Positions 9,146 to 17,381 of a stretch of 64,000 bases of DNA are shown here, piece by piece; the first letter of the stretch is position 1; every line of letters begins with the position of its first letter. Source of the DNA: Methylobacterium amylolyticum (lineage in GTDB: Bacteria > Pseudomonadota > Alphaproteobacteria > Rhizobiales > Beijerinckiaceae); NCBI RefSeq assembly GCF_030700245.1, contig NZ_JAUYZI010000003.1, forward strand, positions 124,001 through 188,000, given 5' to 3'. Position numbers and translations under genes: made by a program. The notes below the pieces were generated by a model, which was not told the origin of the DNA, did no database searches, and saw only the letters and a list, made by a program, of their open reading frames with translations.

Positions 9146-9526
9146 TCAGGAAGCGCGCGGATCGGTCCGGCCTGTGGATGGTGGGGAGAGCGCCTCCGGT
9201 ACGGCCTCGCAGACCAGCAGCGAGCCGGTCGGCAGGGGCGGCGCGAGGACGCCCCGCCAGCGGCCGTAGGCCCAGGGGCGATACCACGCGGCGCCCGCGG
9301 GCGGGCGCTCGGGCACGAGGTCGATGCCGTGGGTGCCGAACGGCCCGCAGCGGCAGACCCGCGCGAGACCCATCCAGGCGCCGGGCCAGAGACCGTGGCG
9401 GGCGATCGCCTCGTCCGCGTAGGCCGAGCAGCTCGGCCAGTGCCGGCACTGGCGGCCGACGAGGCCCGACAGGGTGAGCTGGTAGCCGCGGATCGCGAGG
9501 TGCGCGGCCCGGCGCGCGAGGCTCAC
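9146..9526 (-). CDS. yidD: Membrane protein insertion efficiency factor YidD
   Basis: A 126-residue protein of the YidD family, associated with YidC-dependent membrane insertion. The amphipathic N-terminal helix (RAAHLAIRGYQLTLS) is followed by the cysteine-rich core CRHWPSCSAYADEAI, GLARVCRCGPFG and GIDLVP. Its C-terminal tail past residue 75 is longer than usual and Pro-rich. The start is GTG at 9526, overlapping the stop of the IscU-like gene as GTGA, so the two are translationally coupled. Confidence 0.93.
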   Translation of the reverse strand: MSLARRAAHLAIRGYQLTLSGLVGRQCRHWPSCSAYADEAIARHGLWPGAWMGLARVCRCGPFGTHGIDLVPERPPAGAAWYRPWAYGRWRGVLAPPLPTGSLLVCEAVPEALSPPSTGRTDPRAS

Positions 9527-9966
9527 GCCGCCTGCCGCTTGGCCGCGATCTGGTCGAGCGCGTCGACCACCGCGTCGAAGGTCAGCAGCGTGGAGGCGTG
9601 GCGCGCCTTGAAGTCCCGCACCGGCTCCAGCACGGCGAAGTCGGCCCACGGGCCGCCGGGCGGGGGCGCCCCCTCCTTCAGCATCGCCCGCACCGCCGCG
9701 CGCAGGGCCCGCAGCTCGTCGGCGGAGGCGCCGACCGCGTGCCGGCCCATCAGCGAGGAGGAGGCCTGCCCCAGGGCGCAGGCCCGCACCTCCTGGGCGA
9801 AGTCGGCGACCCGGTCATCGGGCCCGAGCGCGAGGTCGACGGTCACGGTGGAGCCGCACAGGCGGGAATGGGCGGTGGCGCTGGCGTCCGGCCGCTCCAG
9901 CCGCCCGAGCCGGGGGATGTCGGCCGCCAGTTCGAGGATGCGGCGGTTGTAGATGTCGTCGAGCAT
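9523..9966 (-). CDS. IscU/NifU-N-like iron-sulfur scaffold protein
   Basis: A 147-residue member of the NifU N-terminal (IscU/SufU) family, which builds Fe-S clusters on cysteines. It has MLDDIYNRRILELAA at the start, then Cys in RLCGSTVTV (about residue 37) and Cys in RACALGQASSSLMG (about 63). The third cluster cysteine, expected near residue 128, is missing: the region reads RHASTLLTFDAV. It may therefore be a variant scaffold or carrier rather than a classical one. It precedes yidD in a two-gene operon divergent from folE. Confidence 0.9.
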   Translation of the reverse strand: MLDDIYNRRILELAADIPRLGRLERPDASATAHSRLCGSTVTVDLALGPDDRVADFAQEVRACALGQASSSLMGRHAVGASADELRALRAAVRAMLKEGAPPPGGPWADFAVLEPVRDFKARHASTLLTFDAVVDALDQIAAKRQAA

Positions 9967-10039
9967 CGGGTCCTCGGCTCGGGCCGCCGGAAAAATCGCG
10001 CGGCGCCCGCCCACGGGGCGCTGCCGCGCGGAGGGCGCA

Positions 10040-10068
10040 TTGCGCCTTTGCCCGCGAACGATGATATA
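10040..10068 (+). promoter_or_regulatory. Possible sigma-70 promoter upstream of folE
   Basis: TTGCGC and GATATA are separated by 17 bases within the 346-base folE-scaffold intergenic region. The -10 match is weak, so this is a low-confidence candidate. Confidence 0.3.
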
Positions 10069-10181
10069 GGCCGCAGGCGGCCCCTTCGCGAGGAGGCGGC
10101 CCGTCGACCGGGTCCGCGCCCAGGGCCAAGGTCGGGTCGCGCGGGTTGCGTTCCTTAGCCCGCGTCCATCCGGGGCACCGG

Positions 10182-10198
10182 CCCGGAACCGTTCCGGG
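10182..10198. promoter_or_regulatory. Inverted repeat in the folE leader region
   Basis: CCCGGAAC and GTTCCGGG flank a single base, giving a perfect 17-base dyad about 115 bases upstream of folE. It may be an operator; its regulator is unknown. Nothing else clear was seen in the 9967-10312 gap besides the promoter candidate. Confidence 0.35.
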
Positions 10199-10312
10199 CG
10201 CGGGTCCTTCCCTGATCCGGCAATGGTCCGGCAAGCCCGACTCGGTCCGACGATGTACGCCAAGCCCGACAGCTCCACGATGAAGTCCCGCGTGGCCCGG
10301 GCCGGAGATGCC

Positions 10313-11068
10313 ATGGATGCCGCGCTCAAATCCCTGTCCTACCGCGTCGACGACCGCGATCTGACGGGCATGCGCAACGACAACGCCCCCACGGACAACG
10401 CCCCATCGGACAACGCCCCCACGGACGAGGCCCCCGCGGAGATCGCTCCGGAGCCCGCCTCCGCCACGCGGGTGCCGCAGGGGCTGGCCGCGGGCCGCCC
10501 GAGCCGCGAGGAGGCCGAGGCCGCCGTGCGGGTGCTCCTGCGCTGGGCCGGGGACGACCCGGCGCGCGAGGGGCTGGTCGACACCCCCGCCCGGGTGGTG
10601 AAGGCCTACGAGCAGCTCTTCGGCGGCTACAAGGTCGATGCCGACGCCCTGCTCGCGCGGGTGTTCGAGGAGGTCGAGGGCTATTCCGACATCGTGCTCG
10701 TGCGCGACATCCCGTTCTACTCCCACTGCGAGCACCACATGGTGCCGTTCATGGGGCTCGCGCACATCGCCTACTACCCGACGCGCGGCGTGGTCGGCCT
10801 GTCGAAGCTCGCCCGGGTGGTGGACACCTTCGCCAAGCGCCTGCAGACCCAGGAGACGATGACCGCCCAGGTCGCCGACGTGATCGAGAGCGTCCTCAAG
10901 CCCCGCGGCGTCGCGGTGATGGTGGAGGCCGAGCACCTGTGCATGGCCATGCGCGGCGTGCAGAAGGCCGGCGTCTCGACGATCACCACCCAGTTCCGCG
11001 GCGCCTTCAAGGACGATGCGAGCGAGCAGGTCCGCTTCCTCTCGCTGGTCCGCGGCGGCAGCAAGTAG
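10313..11068 (+). CDS. folE: GTP cyclohydrolase I (FolE type)
   Basis: Converts GTP to dihydroneopterin triphosphate, the first step to tetrahydrofolate (and, in methylotrophs, relevant to related pterins). The 251-residue product has the catalytic core from about residue 70: zinc ligands in [14 protein letters not shown] and the later Cys of [11 protein letters not shown], plus [16 protein letters not shown] at 10313 has GGAG five bases upstream. The first 60 residues are an unconserved linker with Asp-Asn-Ala-Pro-type repeats encoded by a 15-bp tandem array. It heads a folE-hisI-phospholipase run. Confidence 0.97.
   Translation: MDAALKSLSYRVDDRDLTGMRNDNAPTDNAPSDNAPTDEAPAEIAPEPASATRVPQGLAAGRPSREEAEAAVRVLLRWAGDDPAREGLVDTPARVVKAYEQLFGGYKVDADALLARVFEEVEGYSDIVLVRDIPFYSHCEHHMVPFMGLAHIAYYPTRGVVGLSKLARVVDTFAKRLQTQETMTAQVADVIESVLKPRGVAVMVEAEHLCMAMRGVQKAGVSTITTQFRGAFKDDASEQVRFLSLVRGGSK
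10379..10438. repeat. 15-bp tandem repeat inside folE
   Basis: Four 15-base units, of which three read GACAACGCCCC(CACG/ATCG) and the fourth is degenerate. They encode the repeated pentapeptide (D)NAP(T/S) in the N-terminal linker of FolE, and keep the reading frame. Confidence 0.85.
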
Positions 11069-11086
11069 GCGTTCGGGATCGGAGCG

Positions 11087-11512
11087 ATGTCCACCCGCGC
11101 AGCCGCCTTCGACGCGCCCGGCGCCCGCGCCGAGGTTGAGGAGGGCACCGCCTTCACCCCGCGCTTCGACCGCGACGGTCTGGTCGCCTGCATCGCGGTC
11201 GACGCCCGCGACGGTCGGGTGCTGATGCTCGCCCACATGAACGCCGAGTCCCTGGCGCGCACCCTGGAGACCGGCGAGGCGTGGTACTGGTCGCGCTCGC
11301 GGGGCGAGCTCTGGCACAAGGGCGCCACCAGCGGCCAGATCCAGCGCGTCGTCGAGATGCGCACCGACTGCGACCAGGACGCCCTGCTGATCACCGTGGA
11401 GGTCGGCGGCGACGGCGGCTGCTGCCACACCGGCCGCCGCGCCTGCTTCTACCGGACGGTGTCCTGGGACGCCGCGGCGGGGCGGGCCGCCCTCGCGCCC
11501 GCCGGGGCATGA
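11087..11512 (+). CDS. hisI: Phosphoribosyl-AMP cyclohydrolase
   Basis: Third step of histidine synthesis, opening the adenine ring of PR-AMP. The 141-residue product is the stand-alone HisI form without the HisE pyrophosphatase domain. It shows the family core [31 protein letters not shown], the metal-binding MRTDCDQD motif, and the later zinc cysteines in [13 protein letters not shown]. It starts 18 bases after folE, and its stop overlaps the next gene's ATG. Confidence 0.95.
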   Translation: MSTRAAAFDAPGARAEVEEGTAFTPRFDRDGLVACIAVDARDGRVLMLAHMNAESLARTLETGEAWYWSRSRGELWHKGATSGQIQRVVEMRTDCDQDALLITVEVGGDGGCCHTGRRACFYRTVSWDAAAGRAALAPAGA

Positions 11513-12483
11513 GCCGGACCGGAGGCGCGGCGCGCGCGGCCCGTCCGGACGACGCCGGCATCCCCCACGGCGCGGTCGAGCCGGTGCGGCCGGCCGCCTC
11601 CGGCCCGCGGCTCGGCCTCGCGCTCGGGGGCGGCTCGGCCCGGGGCTGGGCGCATATCGGGGTGATCCGCGCCCTGGAGGAGGCCGGCCTCGCGCCGAGC
11701 GTGGTGGCGGGTTGCTCGATCGGCGCCGTGGTCGGCGCCTGCTACGCCGCCGGGCGGCTCGACCGGCTGGAGGCCTTCGCCCGCTCGCTGACCCGGCGCC
11801 GGGTGGTCGGGCTGATCGACCCGCGCCTGCCGGGTGCGGGCCTGATCGCCGGCAACCGCCTGCGGCGGCGGCTGGAGGCCGATCTCGGCGCGCGCCGGAT
11901 CGAGGACCTGCCCGTGCGGTTCGCCTGCGTGGCCACCGAGTTCGGCACCGGCCGCGAGATCGGCCTCGACGACGGCCCGGTGATCGACGCGGTGCGCGCC
12001 TCCTACGCCATCCCCGGCCTGTTCCCGCCGGTTCCCCACGGCGGCCGGCTGCTGATGGACGGGACGCTGGTGAACCCGGTGCCGGTGGCGCTCGCCCGGG
12101 GGCTCGGGGCGGAGATCGTGGTCTGCGTCAACCTCAACGGCGACACCGGCGGCCCGGTGATCCGCGAGGTGCCGGCCCCCCGCCGCGGCCTGCTGCACGC
12201 GGTGCGGGCCCGCCTGCCCGGGCGGCCCCGGGCCCCGGCCGAGGCGGCCCTGCCCGGGGTGGCGCGGGTGGTGCTCGACGCCTTCAACATCACCCAGGAC
12301 CGGATCTCCCGCGCCCGCCTGGAGCGCGACCCGCCGGACGTGGCCGTTGGGCCGGATGTCGCCGCCTTCGGCCTGTTCGACTTCCACCGGGCCGCCGAGG
12401 GGATCGCCCTCGGCCACCGGGCGGCGCGGGCGGCGCTGCCGCGGATCCGCGCGGCGCTGGAGGGCGCGGCCGCGCGGGTGTGA
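11509..12483 (+). CDS. Patatin-like phospholipase (RssA/YchK type)
   Basis: A 324-residue serine acyl hydrolase. The oxyanion-hole loop [10 protein letters not shown] (about residues 35-44), the nucleophile elbow GCSIG and the catalytic Asp of [12 protein letters not shown] complete the patatin Ser-Asp dyad. No signal peptide; the first 30 residues are low-complexity. ATG at 11509 overlaps the hisI stop as ATGA. Substrate is probably phospholipid or lysophospholipid, but this cannot be read from sequence. The C-terminal third has no recognised domain. Confidence 0.92.
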   Translation: MSRTGGAARAARPDDAGIPHGAVEPVRPAASGPRLGLALGGGSARGWAHIGVIRALEEAGLAPSVVAGCSIGAVVGACYAAGRLDRLEAFARSLTRRRVVGLIDPRLPGAGLIAGNRLRRRLEADLGARRIEDLPVRFACVATEFGTGREIGLDDGPVIDAVRASYAIPGLFPPVPHGGRLLMDGTLVNPVPVALARGLGAEIVVCVNLNGDTGGPVIREVPAPRRGLLHAVRARLPGRPRAPAEAALPGVARVVLDAFNITQDRISRARLERDPPDVAVGPDVAAFGLFDFHRAAEGIALGHRAARAALPRIRAALEGAAARV

Positions 12484-12511
12484 CGGCGCCTCGGCCCCGC
12501 CCGGACGGCGC

Positions 12512-12943
12512 TCAGGCGGTGGTGATGTAGTCGCGCAGCGCCTGGTGCTCGGCCTCGACGGTGGCGATGCGCCGGGCGACCACGTCGCCGATCGAGATCA
12601 GGCCCGCCAGCCGCCCGTCCTCGCAGACCGGGACGTGGCGGAAGCGCTCGTTGGTCATCATCTCCATGACCTCCTCCATGGTCGCGGACTTGCCGCAGGT
12701 GGTGACCTTGGTGGTCATGTGGTCCGAGACCGGGGCATCGAAGGTGGCCGCCCCGTGCTGGGCGAGCGCGCGCATGATGTCGCGCTCCGAGATGACCCCG
12801 GCGACCGAGCCGTCGGGATGGGCCACCACCAGGGCGCCGATGCGCTTCTCGGCCAGGATCTGGATCACGTCCTCAAGGGTCTTGTCCGGCGCGACGGTGG
12901 CGACGGAGCTGCCCTTCTCGGCGAGGATGCGTGCGACGGTCAT
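12512..12943 (-). CDS. Tandem CBS-domain protein
   Basis: A 143-residue protein made of two CBS motifs (about residues 8-62 and 73-130), including ISERDIMRAL at the end of the first and ISIGDVVARR at the end of the second. Such stand-alone CBS pairs bind adenine nucleotides or S-adenosylmethionine and modulate partners. There is no catalytic domain. It is convergent with the phospholipase gene, with 28 bases between stops. The partner is unknown. Confidence 0.93.
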   Translation of the reverse strand: MTVARILAEKGSSVATVAPDKTLEDVIQILAEKRIGALVVAHPDGSVAGVISERDIMRALAQHGAATFDAPVSDHMTTKVTTCGKSATMEEVMEMMTNERFRHVPVCEDGRLAGLISIGDVVARRIATVEAEHQALRDYITTA

Positions 12944-13110
12944 GAACCTCTCCCTGTGAACGCGGGTCTGGCGCGCCTCAGCCCGGGGCGCGCCGGTTGC
13001 GCTGGCGGCCGGGTTGCGGCCCCGGCTCGTCGGAATGCGGCGAGTGTGTGGCCGTTCCCGAAGGTTGGCAAGCGCCGCCGCGGCGTTCGCGCGGGATCGG
13101 CGGCCGTCCT

Positions 13111-13938
13111 TCAGCGCGGCGCCGTCGCCCGCGGCGGCTGCCGGGGATCGATGTAGGGGAACAGCAGGAAGCCGGCGACGAACCCGCCGAGATGCGCGTC
13201 CCAGGCGATCGCCGAACTCTCGGTCAGCAGCGGCATGCTGACCACGCCGAACAGCAGGTTGGTGACGAGCCAGATCGCCAGGAAGGACACCGCGGTGCGG
13301 TTGCGCAGCAGCTCGGGGATCGTCTCGGCGGGCCGGTGCGGGGGCGTCTGCCCGGGCGGCGCGTAGGCCGAGACCGGCGGCTGGAACACGAACCGCGCGG
13401 CGGCGGCCATCAGCGCCGAGACCCCCGCCGAGGCGCCGATCAGCGGCGCGGCGCTCAACGGGTCGATCGCCACGTGCAGGAACGCGCCCGCCACCGTCCC
13501 GGCGAGCCCGATCAGGCCGTAGCGCCACGCGCCGCAGCGCCGGGCCACCGGCGAGCCGAAGGCGGCGAGCCAGACGGTGTTGAAGATCACGTGCATCCAC
13601 GAGCCGTGCAGCAGCGCGTAGCTCGCGAGCGTCCACGGCTCCAACGCGTGCTCGCCGGCGATGTAGCGGGCGAAGGCCTCGCGCGCGGCGGCCATCTCGG
13701 GATCGCCGGCGCCGGCCGCCTGGATCACCTCGGCGGCGCGGCCGGGATCGAACCACACCGTCCAGCGCGCCGGCACCAGGGCGAGGTCGAGCACGACGCG
13801 GATGTCGAGGGTGTCGGGCAGCAGGTACTCGCGCACGCCCTGGATGGCCAGCAGCACGCCGATCGAGGCCGTGACCACGCCGGGCATGTTGAACACGGGG
13901 GCGCGGCGCTGGCGCGGGAAGTCGGGGGAGGCGTCCAT
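13111..13938 (-). CDS. Rhomboid-family intramembrane serine protease
   Basis: A 275-residue polytopic membrane protein with about six spans. The catalytic serine sits in LIGASAGVSAL, the catalytic His in AWDAHLGGFVAGF, and the oxyanion-side WMHVIFNTVWLAAFG motif is present, so the protease looks active. A periplasmic loop of about 60 residues follows the first span. The ATG at 13938 is preferred because conserved sequence follows at once; the open frame continues far upstream over repeats. Substrates are unknown. It is divergent from the PAS gene across a repeat-bearing gap. Confidence 0.9.
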   Translation of the reverse strand: MDASPDFPRQRRAPVFNMPGVVTASIGVLLAIQGVREYLLPDTLDIRVVLDLALVPARWTVWFDPGRAAEVIQAAGAGDPEMAAAREAFARYIAGEHALEPWTLASYALLHGSWMHVIFNTVWLAAFGSPVARRCGAWRYGLIGLAGTVAGAFLHVAIDPLSAAPLIGASAGVSALMAAAARFVFQPPVSAYAPPGQTPPHRPAETIPELLRNRTAVSFLAIWLVTNLLFGVVSMPLLTESSAIAWDAHLGGFVAGFLLFPYIDPRQPPRATAPR

Positions 13939-13991
13939 GCGCCACCATGTCGGGACGCGGCCCGCGCGGGCAAGCCCCGGCGCGCGTCCCG

Positions 13992-14056
13992 GCCCCGATC
14001 CCAGCTCCCGATCCCAGGTCCCGATCCCCGGCCCCGATCCCCGGCCCCGATCCCAG
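13992..14056. repeat. 13-bp minisatellite, five copies
   Basis: Five consecutive 13-base units of the type GCCCCGATCCCAG, varying only at the first three and the twelfth bases. They lie in the divergent intergenic region between the rhomboid and PAS genes and are not within a recognised gene. Confidence 0.85.
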
Positions 14057-14168
14057 GCACGCCCCGTGCGACCCGGCCTCCCGAACGCCCCGGATCGCCC
14101 CGCCGCATCGCCCGATGTGCCGGAACGGGCCGGCGGCGGACCATCCGGCGTACCGTTTCGGGGCACCC

Positions 14169-14756
14169 ATGAAGCATCCCACGAGCCGCAAGCTGCACGC
14201 CTACTGGGAACGCCTGCGCGGCGAGCGCTCGGCGCCCGAGCGGGCCGAGATCGAACCCGGCGAGATCCGCCACCTGCTCGCCGACAGCCTGATCCTCGAA
14301 CTCGACATGGCCGCGCGCGAGGCCACGGTCCGGCTCGCCGGCACCCGGGTCTGCGCACTCTACGGGCGGGAGCTGAAGGGCCTGCCCTTCGCCCAGCTCT
14401 GGGGAAGCCCGGCCGCCGAGCCGTGGCGGCTCGTCGAGATCGTCGCCCAGGACACGCTCGGCGTCGTCGCGGGCCTGCGCGGCACCAACGCGGCGGGCGA
14501 GTCGCTGGACCTCGAACTGCTGCTCCTGCCCCTGCGCCACCGCGGCCGCACGCAGATCCGGGCCCTCGGGACGCTGACCCCGGAGGGGACGCCGCACTGG
14601 ATCGGCCTGCGGCCGCTCGCCCGGGCCGACACCACGTCCCTGCGCATCCTGGCCCGGCCCGAGCCGGCCGACGTCCGGCCGGATCAGCCCCCGGCCAACG
14701 ACACCGGGCCGATGCGCCGCGGCCACCTCCTGGTCCATACCGGGGGACGCGCCTGA
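14169..14756 (+). CDS. PAS_5-type PAS domain protein
   Basis: A 195-residue protein with the alphaproteobacterial PAS_5 layout: SRKLHAYWERLRGER near residue 5, then IEPGEIRHLLADSLILEL, ATVRLAGTRVCALYGREL and a final strand region. These proteins have no output domain and their ligand is unknown. No signal peptide or membrane span. ATG at 14169 begins where conservation starts. It precedes the PilZ gene by 230 bases that contain a short dyad (GGTTG-TG-CAACC at 14838-14849) and an AT-richer stretch likely to hold a promoter. Confidence 0.8.
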   Translation: MKHPTSRKLHAYWERLRGERSAPERAEIEPGEIRHLLADSLILELDMAAREATVRLAGTRVCALYGRELKGLPFAQLWGSPAAEPWRLVEIVAQDTLGVVAGLRGTNAAGESLDLELLLLPLRHRGRTQIRALGTLTPEGTPHWIGLRPLARADTTSLRILARPEPADVRPDQPPANDTGPMRRGHLLVHTGGRA

Positions 14757-14986
14757 CGGGATGGGCGTCGCCGCAAGGCAGGTTCGCCCGTGACGGACAT
14801 CCATCTGCGCCTGAGCAGATAAGTTGTAGTAACTCTGGGTTGTGCAACCATTCCGTGCAGCAACGCGTGGCCGGACACGTGCAACCGTCTAAATTCGACC
14901 CCCGCGGCCCTCTCGGAGAAGGCTTTCGTAACCTTGCAGGGTTTAGCGTCCGGCTCCTCACCCGCCCGCGAGGCCAGCCAAGCGTT

Positions 14987-15619
14987 ATGAGCGCGGTCTA
15001 CGCCACAGCAGCCCTGCTTCCGAGGGGCCCCGTCGTCGGCGGCGATGCCTCGGACCAGCGCCGCCACCAGCGGGTGCGGGTGGCGCTGCTCGGCCGCTAC
15101 ATGCTCGCCGACCGGCGCGAGTTCCCCTGTCAGACCGTGGACATGTCGCCGGGCGGCGTCCGCCTGACCTGCGCCGTGGCGGGCGAACTCGGCGAGCGCG
15201 TGGTGCTCTACCTGGAGCATATCGGCCGGCTCGAAGGACTGGTGGTGCGCCAGACCCGCGGCGGCTTCGCGGTGCATCTGGCCGGGAGCCCCCGCAAGCG
15301 CGACAAGATCGCCTCGCAGCTCACGTGGCTCGCCAACCGCGACCTGCTCGGCCTGCCCGAGGGACGCACCCACGAGCGCCTCGTCCCCCGGCAAACGGCG
15401 GTGATCCTGCGCCTCGCCGGCCGCGACGTCCCGGCCCGCCTCGTCGACATCTCGCCGTCCGGCGCGGCGCTCGCCTGCGAGGTCCGGCCGCCGCTCGACA
15501 CCCTGGTCACGGTCGGCAGCACCCCGGCCCGGCTGGTGCGCTACTTCGACGACGGTTTCGGCGTGCAGTTCCTGCTGCCGCTCTCCCCCGACCGCTTCCA
15601 CGCCGGCATGGTGCTGTGA
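14987..15619 (+). CDS. Tandem PilZ-domain protein (c-di-GMP binding)
   Basis: A 210-residue cytoplasmic protein with two PilZ domains. The first (about residues 22-110) has the RxxxR of RRHQR and DMSPGG; the second (about 125-205) has the RxxxR of RLVPR and DISPSG. Both c-di-GMP-binding motifs are thus complete, suggesting two sites per chain. There is no enzymatic or DNA-binding domain, so it probably acts as an adaptor, for instance on motility or polysaccharide export. ATG at 14987 follows a weak ribosome-binding site. Confidence 0.85.
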   Translation: MSAVYATAALLPRGPVVGGDASDQRRHQRVRVALLGRYMLADRREFPCQTVDMSPGGVRLTCAVAGELGERVVLYLEHIGRLEGLVVRQTRGGFAVHLAGSPRKRDKIASQLTWLANRDLLGLPEGRTHERLVPRQTAVILRLAGRDVPARLVDISPSGAALACEVRPPLDTLVTVGSTPARLVRYFDDGFGVQFLLPLSPDRFHAGMVL

Positions 15620-15659
15620 GGGACGGCCGCCGCGCCTGCGCGCGGCGGATCGGATCGGC

Positions 15660-15687
15660 TCAGATCTTCTTGGTCAGATCTTCTTGG
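15660..15687. repeat. 14-bp tandem duplication at the SCO stop codon
   Basis: TCAGATCTTCTTGG occurs twice back to back. Both copies read, on the reverse strand, as the last codons Lys-Lys-Ile and a TGA, so the gene end has been duplicated exactly. Confidence 0.8.
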
Positions 15688-16255
15688 CGAGCTGCGCCGC
15701 GGTCTGCTCGGGCGGCCGCGAGAGGTCGAGGGCGCCGAGGAAGCGGTTCTGGGCGTCCATCACGTAGACGAGCGCGGTGTGCTCCATCACGTAGTCGCCG
15801 TCCTTGCCCGGGACCCGCTTGGCGTAGCCGCGATAGGCCTTCACCGTGGCGGCGACCTGCTCCGGGCTGCCGGTGAGCCCGGTGATGCGCGGATCGAAGC
15901 TCGACAGGTAGGTCTTCAGGCTCGCCGGGTCGTCGCGCTCGGGATCGACCGTCACGAAGGCCACGCGCATGCCCTTCGCCCGGGGGCCCAGCGCGGCGAG
16001 CACGTCGGAGATCTGCTGGAGCGTCGTCGGGCACACGTCCGGGCAGTGGGTGAAGCCGAAGAACACGAGGTGCGTCGCGCCCAGGAAGTCCCGGTCGGTG
16101 ACCGTGCGCCCGTCCTGGTCGGTCAGCGTGAAAGGACCGCCGACCGACGGGGTGCCGATCGGCGCCTTGTCCGGGATGAAGGCGAACACCGCCGCCCCGG
16201 TGATGCCGACGAGGCCGAGACAGAAGGCGAGGAGGGGCACGAGGGCGCGTCGCAT
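15674..16255 (-). CDS. SCO1/SenC family copper/thiol protein
   Basis: A 193-residue membrane-anchored thioredoxin-fold protein, involved in assembling the CuA site of cytochrome oxidase. One N-terminal hydrophobic anchor (about residues 4-26) is followed by GGPFTLTDQDGRTVTDRDF, the copper-binding Cys pair in HCPDVCPTTL, and the third ligand His in VMEHTALVYV. No oxidase gene lies nearby. Its 3' end lies in a 14-bp tandem duplication, and it is divergent from trmL, 160 bases away. Confidence 0.93.
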   Translation of the reverse strand: MRRALVPLLAFCLGLVGITGAAVFAFIPDKAPIGTPSVGGPFTLTDQDGRTVTDRDFLGATHLVFFGFTHCPDVCPTTLQQISDVLAALGPRAKGMRVAFVTVDPERDDPASLKTYLSSFDPRITGLTGSPEQVAATVKAYRGYAKRVPGKDGDYVMEHTALVYVMDAQNRFLGALDLSRPPEQTAAQLAKKI

Positions 16256-16415
16256 GGGTCCGGACCGGGTCTCTTCGCGCGCACGTCGCGCGCAAAGTCT
16301 GGGGGATGCGCGACGCCGTGCGGGCGCGCGAGGCACAGCACGGATCGCCCGGGCGGGGCAAGCCGGCCGGGTGCCGCGGCTTTGACGGCGGCTTGCGCCC
16401 GGGCGATGGCTCGGC

Positions 16416-16874
16416 ATGCTCCGCCTCGCCCTCTACCAGCCCGACATCCCCCAGAACGCCGGCACGATGCTGCGCATGGCCGCCTGCCTCGGCCTCGCCG
16501 TCGAGATCGTCGAGCCGGCGGGCTTCGACGTCTCCGACCGGCACCTGCGCCGCTCGGGCCTCGACTACCTCGACCATCTCGCCGTGACCCGGCACCGGTC
16601 CTGGGCGGCGTTCGAGGCGTGGCGGCGGGAGGCCGGCCCGCGGCTGGTGCTCGCCACCACCACGGGGGCGACCCCCTACACCGCCTTCGCCTTCCGCCCC
16701 GGCGACTGCATCTTGGTCGGGCGCGAATCGGCCGGCGTCCCCGACGCCGTCCACGCCGCGGCGGACGCGCGGGTGGTGGTGCCGATGCGGCCGGGGATGC
16801 GCTCGCTCAACGTCGCGGTCGCCGCGGCGATGATCGTCGGCGAGGCGCTGCGGCAGACGGGGGCGGCCGGCTGA
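16416..16874 (+). CDS. trmL: tRNA (cytidine/uridine-34 2'-O)-methyltransferase
   Basis: A minimal SPOUT methyltransferase (152 residues) that methylates the wobble nucleotide of tRNA-Leu. Hallmarks are YQPDIPQNAGTMLR at residues 7-20, the SAM-knot motifs LVGRESAGVP near 100 and PMRPGMRSLNVAVAAAM near 127. The length equals that of stand-alone TrmL. It stands alone, divergent from SCO. Confidence 0.95.
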   Translation: MLRLALYQPDIPQNAGTMLRMAACLGLAVEIVEPAGFDVSDRHLRRSGLDYLDHLAVTRHRSWAAFEAWRREAGPRLVLATTTGATPYTAFAFRPGDCILVGRESAGVPDAVHAAADARVVVPMRPGMRSLNVAVAAAMIVGEALRQTGAAG

Positions 16875-16891
16875 CCCGCGCCCTCCGCCGC

Positions 16892-17044
16892 TCACTCCTC
16901 CGGGAGGCCCTCGGCCGCGCGCCGCCGCGCCTCGGCGTGGCCCGCGTCGATGGCGAGGTCCATCAGCCGCCGGGTCAGCCGGAAGGCCAGGACGAACAGG
17001 ACGAGGCAGAAGACGACCGCCGCGGCGGCCTTGAGCGGGTCCAC
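16892..17044 (-). CDS. Small single-span membrane protein (hypothetical)
   Basis: A 50-codon frame starting at GTG (17044) with GAGGG about seven bases upstream. The product begins VDPLKAAAAVVFCLVLFVLA, one clear membrane helix, followed by a charged tail rich in Arg and Glu ending GLPEE. It resembles the many short membrane proteins of Hyphomicrobiales; no family is recognised. It is convergent with trmL, 17 bases away. Its codon pattern and hydrophobicity favour a real gene, but the evidence is modest. Confidence 0.4.
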   Translation of the reverse strand: MDPLKAAAAVVFCLVLFVLAFRLTRRLMDLAIDAGHAEARRRAAEGLPEE

Positions 17045-17149
17045 GATATGCCCTCGGGAAACGTCATCGGCTCCGCGGCGACGCGGCGGCTTCGCGCGCG
17101 ACCGGCGGCATCCTATCTCTGCCGCTCCTCATAGAACGGGCGGACCCGG

Positions 17150-17377
17150 TTGCGCGAGACCTTCCACATCGAAGTCATCGGTCCCGACGGCGCCGAGGTC
17201 GTCACCCGCGTCTCGGTGCGCGTCGGCAGCCTGGAGGGCGCGCAGGAGCGGGCGCTGCGCCTGTTCGCCCGCGCCCGGGTGCCGCAGCGCCGGGAGGAGC
17301 CGGCCCAGGCGGTGCGGGTGATCGACGGCGCCGGCCGCGAGGTATTTTTTCGGAGTCGCTTCGACGAGCGGGACTGA
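17150..17377 (+). CDS. Hypothetical protein, 75 residues
   Basis: Reads from a TTG at 17150, the only start before an in-frame stop. The product looks like a small alpha/beta fold (FHIEVIGPDGAEVVTRV, then a helix with QERALRLFARARVP and a final strand REVFFRSRF). No known family is recognised. It is convergent with the downstream acetyltransferase gene, four bases apart, so both stops are nearly touching. Confidence 0.6.
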   Translation: MRETFHIEVIGPDGAEVVTRVSVRVGSLEGAQERALRLFARARVPQRREEPAQAVRVIDGAGREVFFRSRFDERD

Positions 17378-17381
17378 GCGC

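Noticed and set aside
14838-14849. GGTTG-TG-CAACC as an operator for the PilZ gene
   Set aside because: Only five-base arms and no known matching regulator; mentioned in the PAS entry only.
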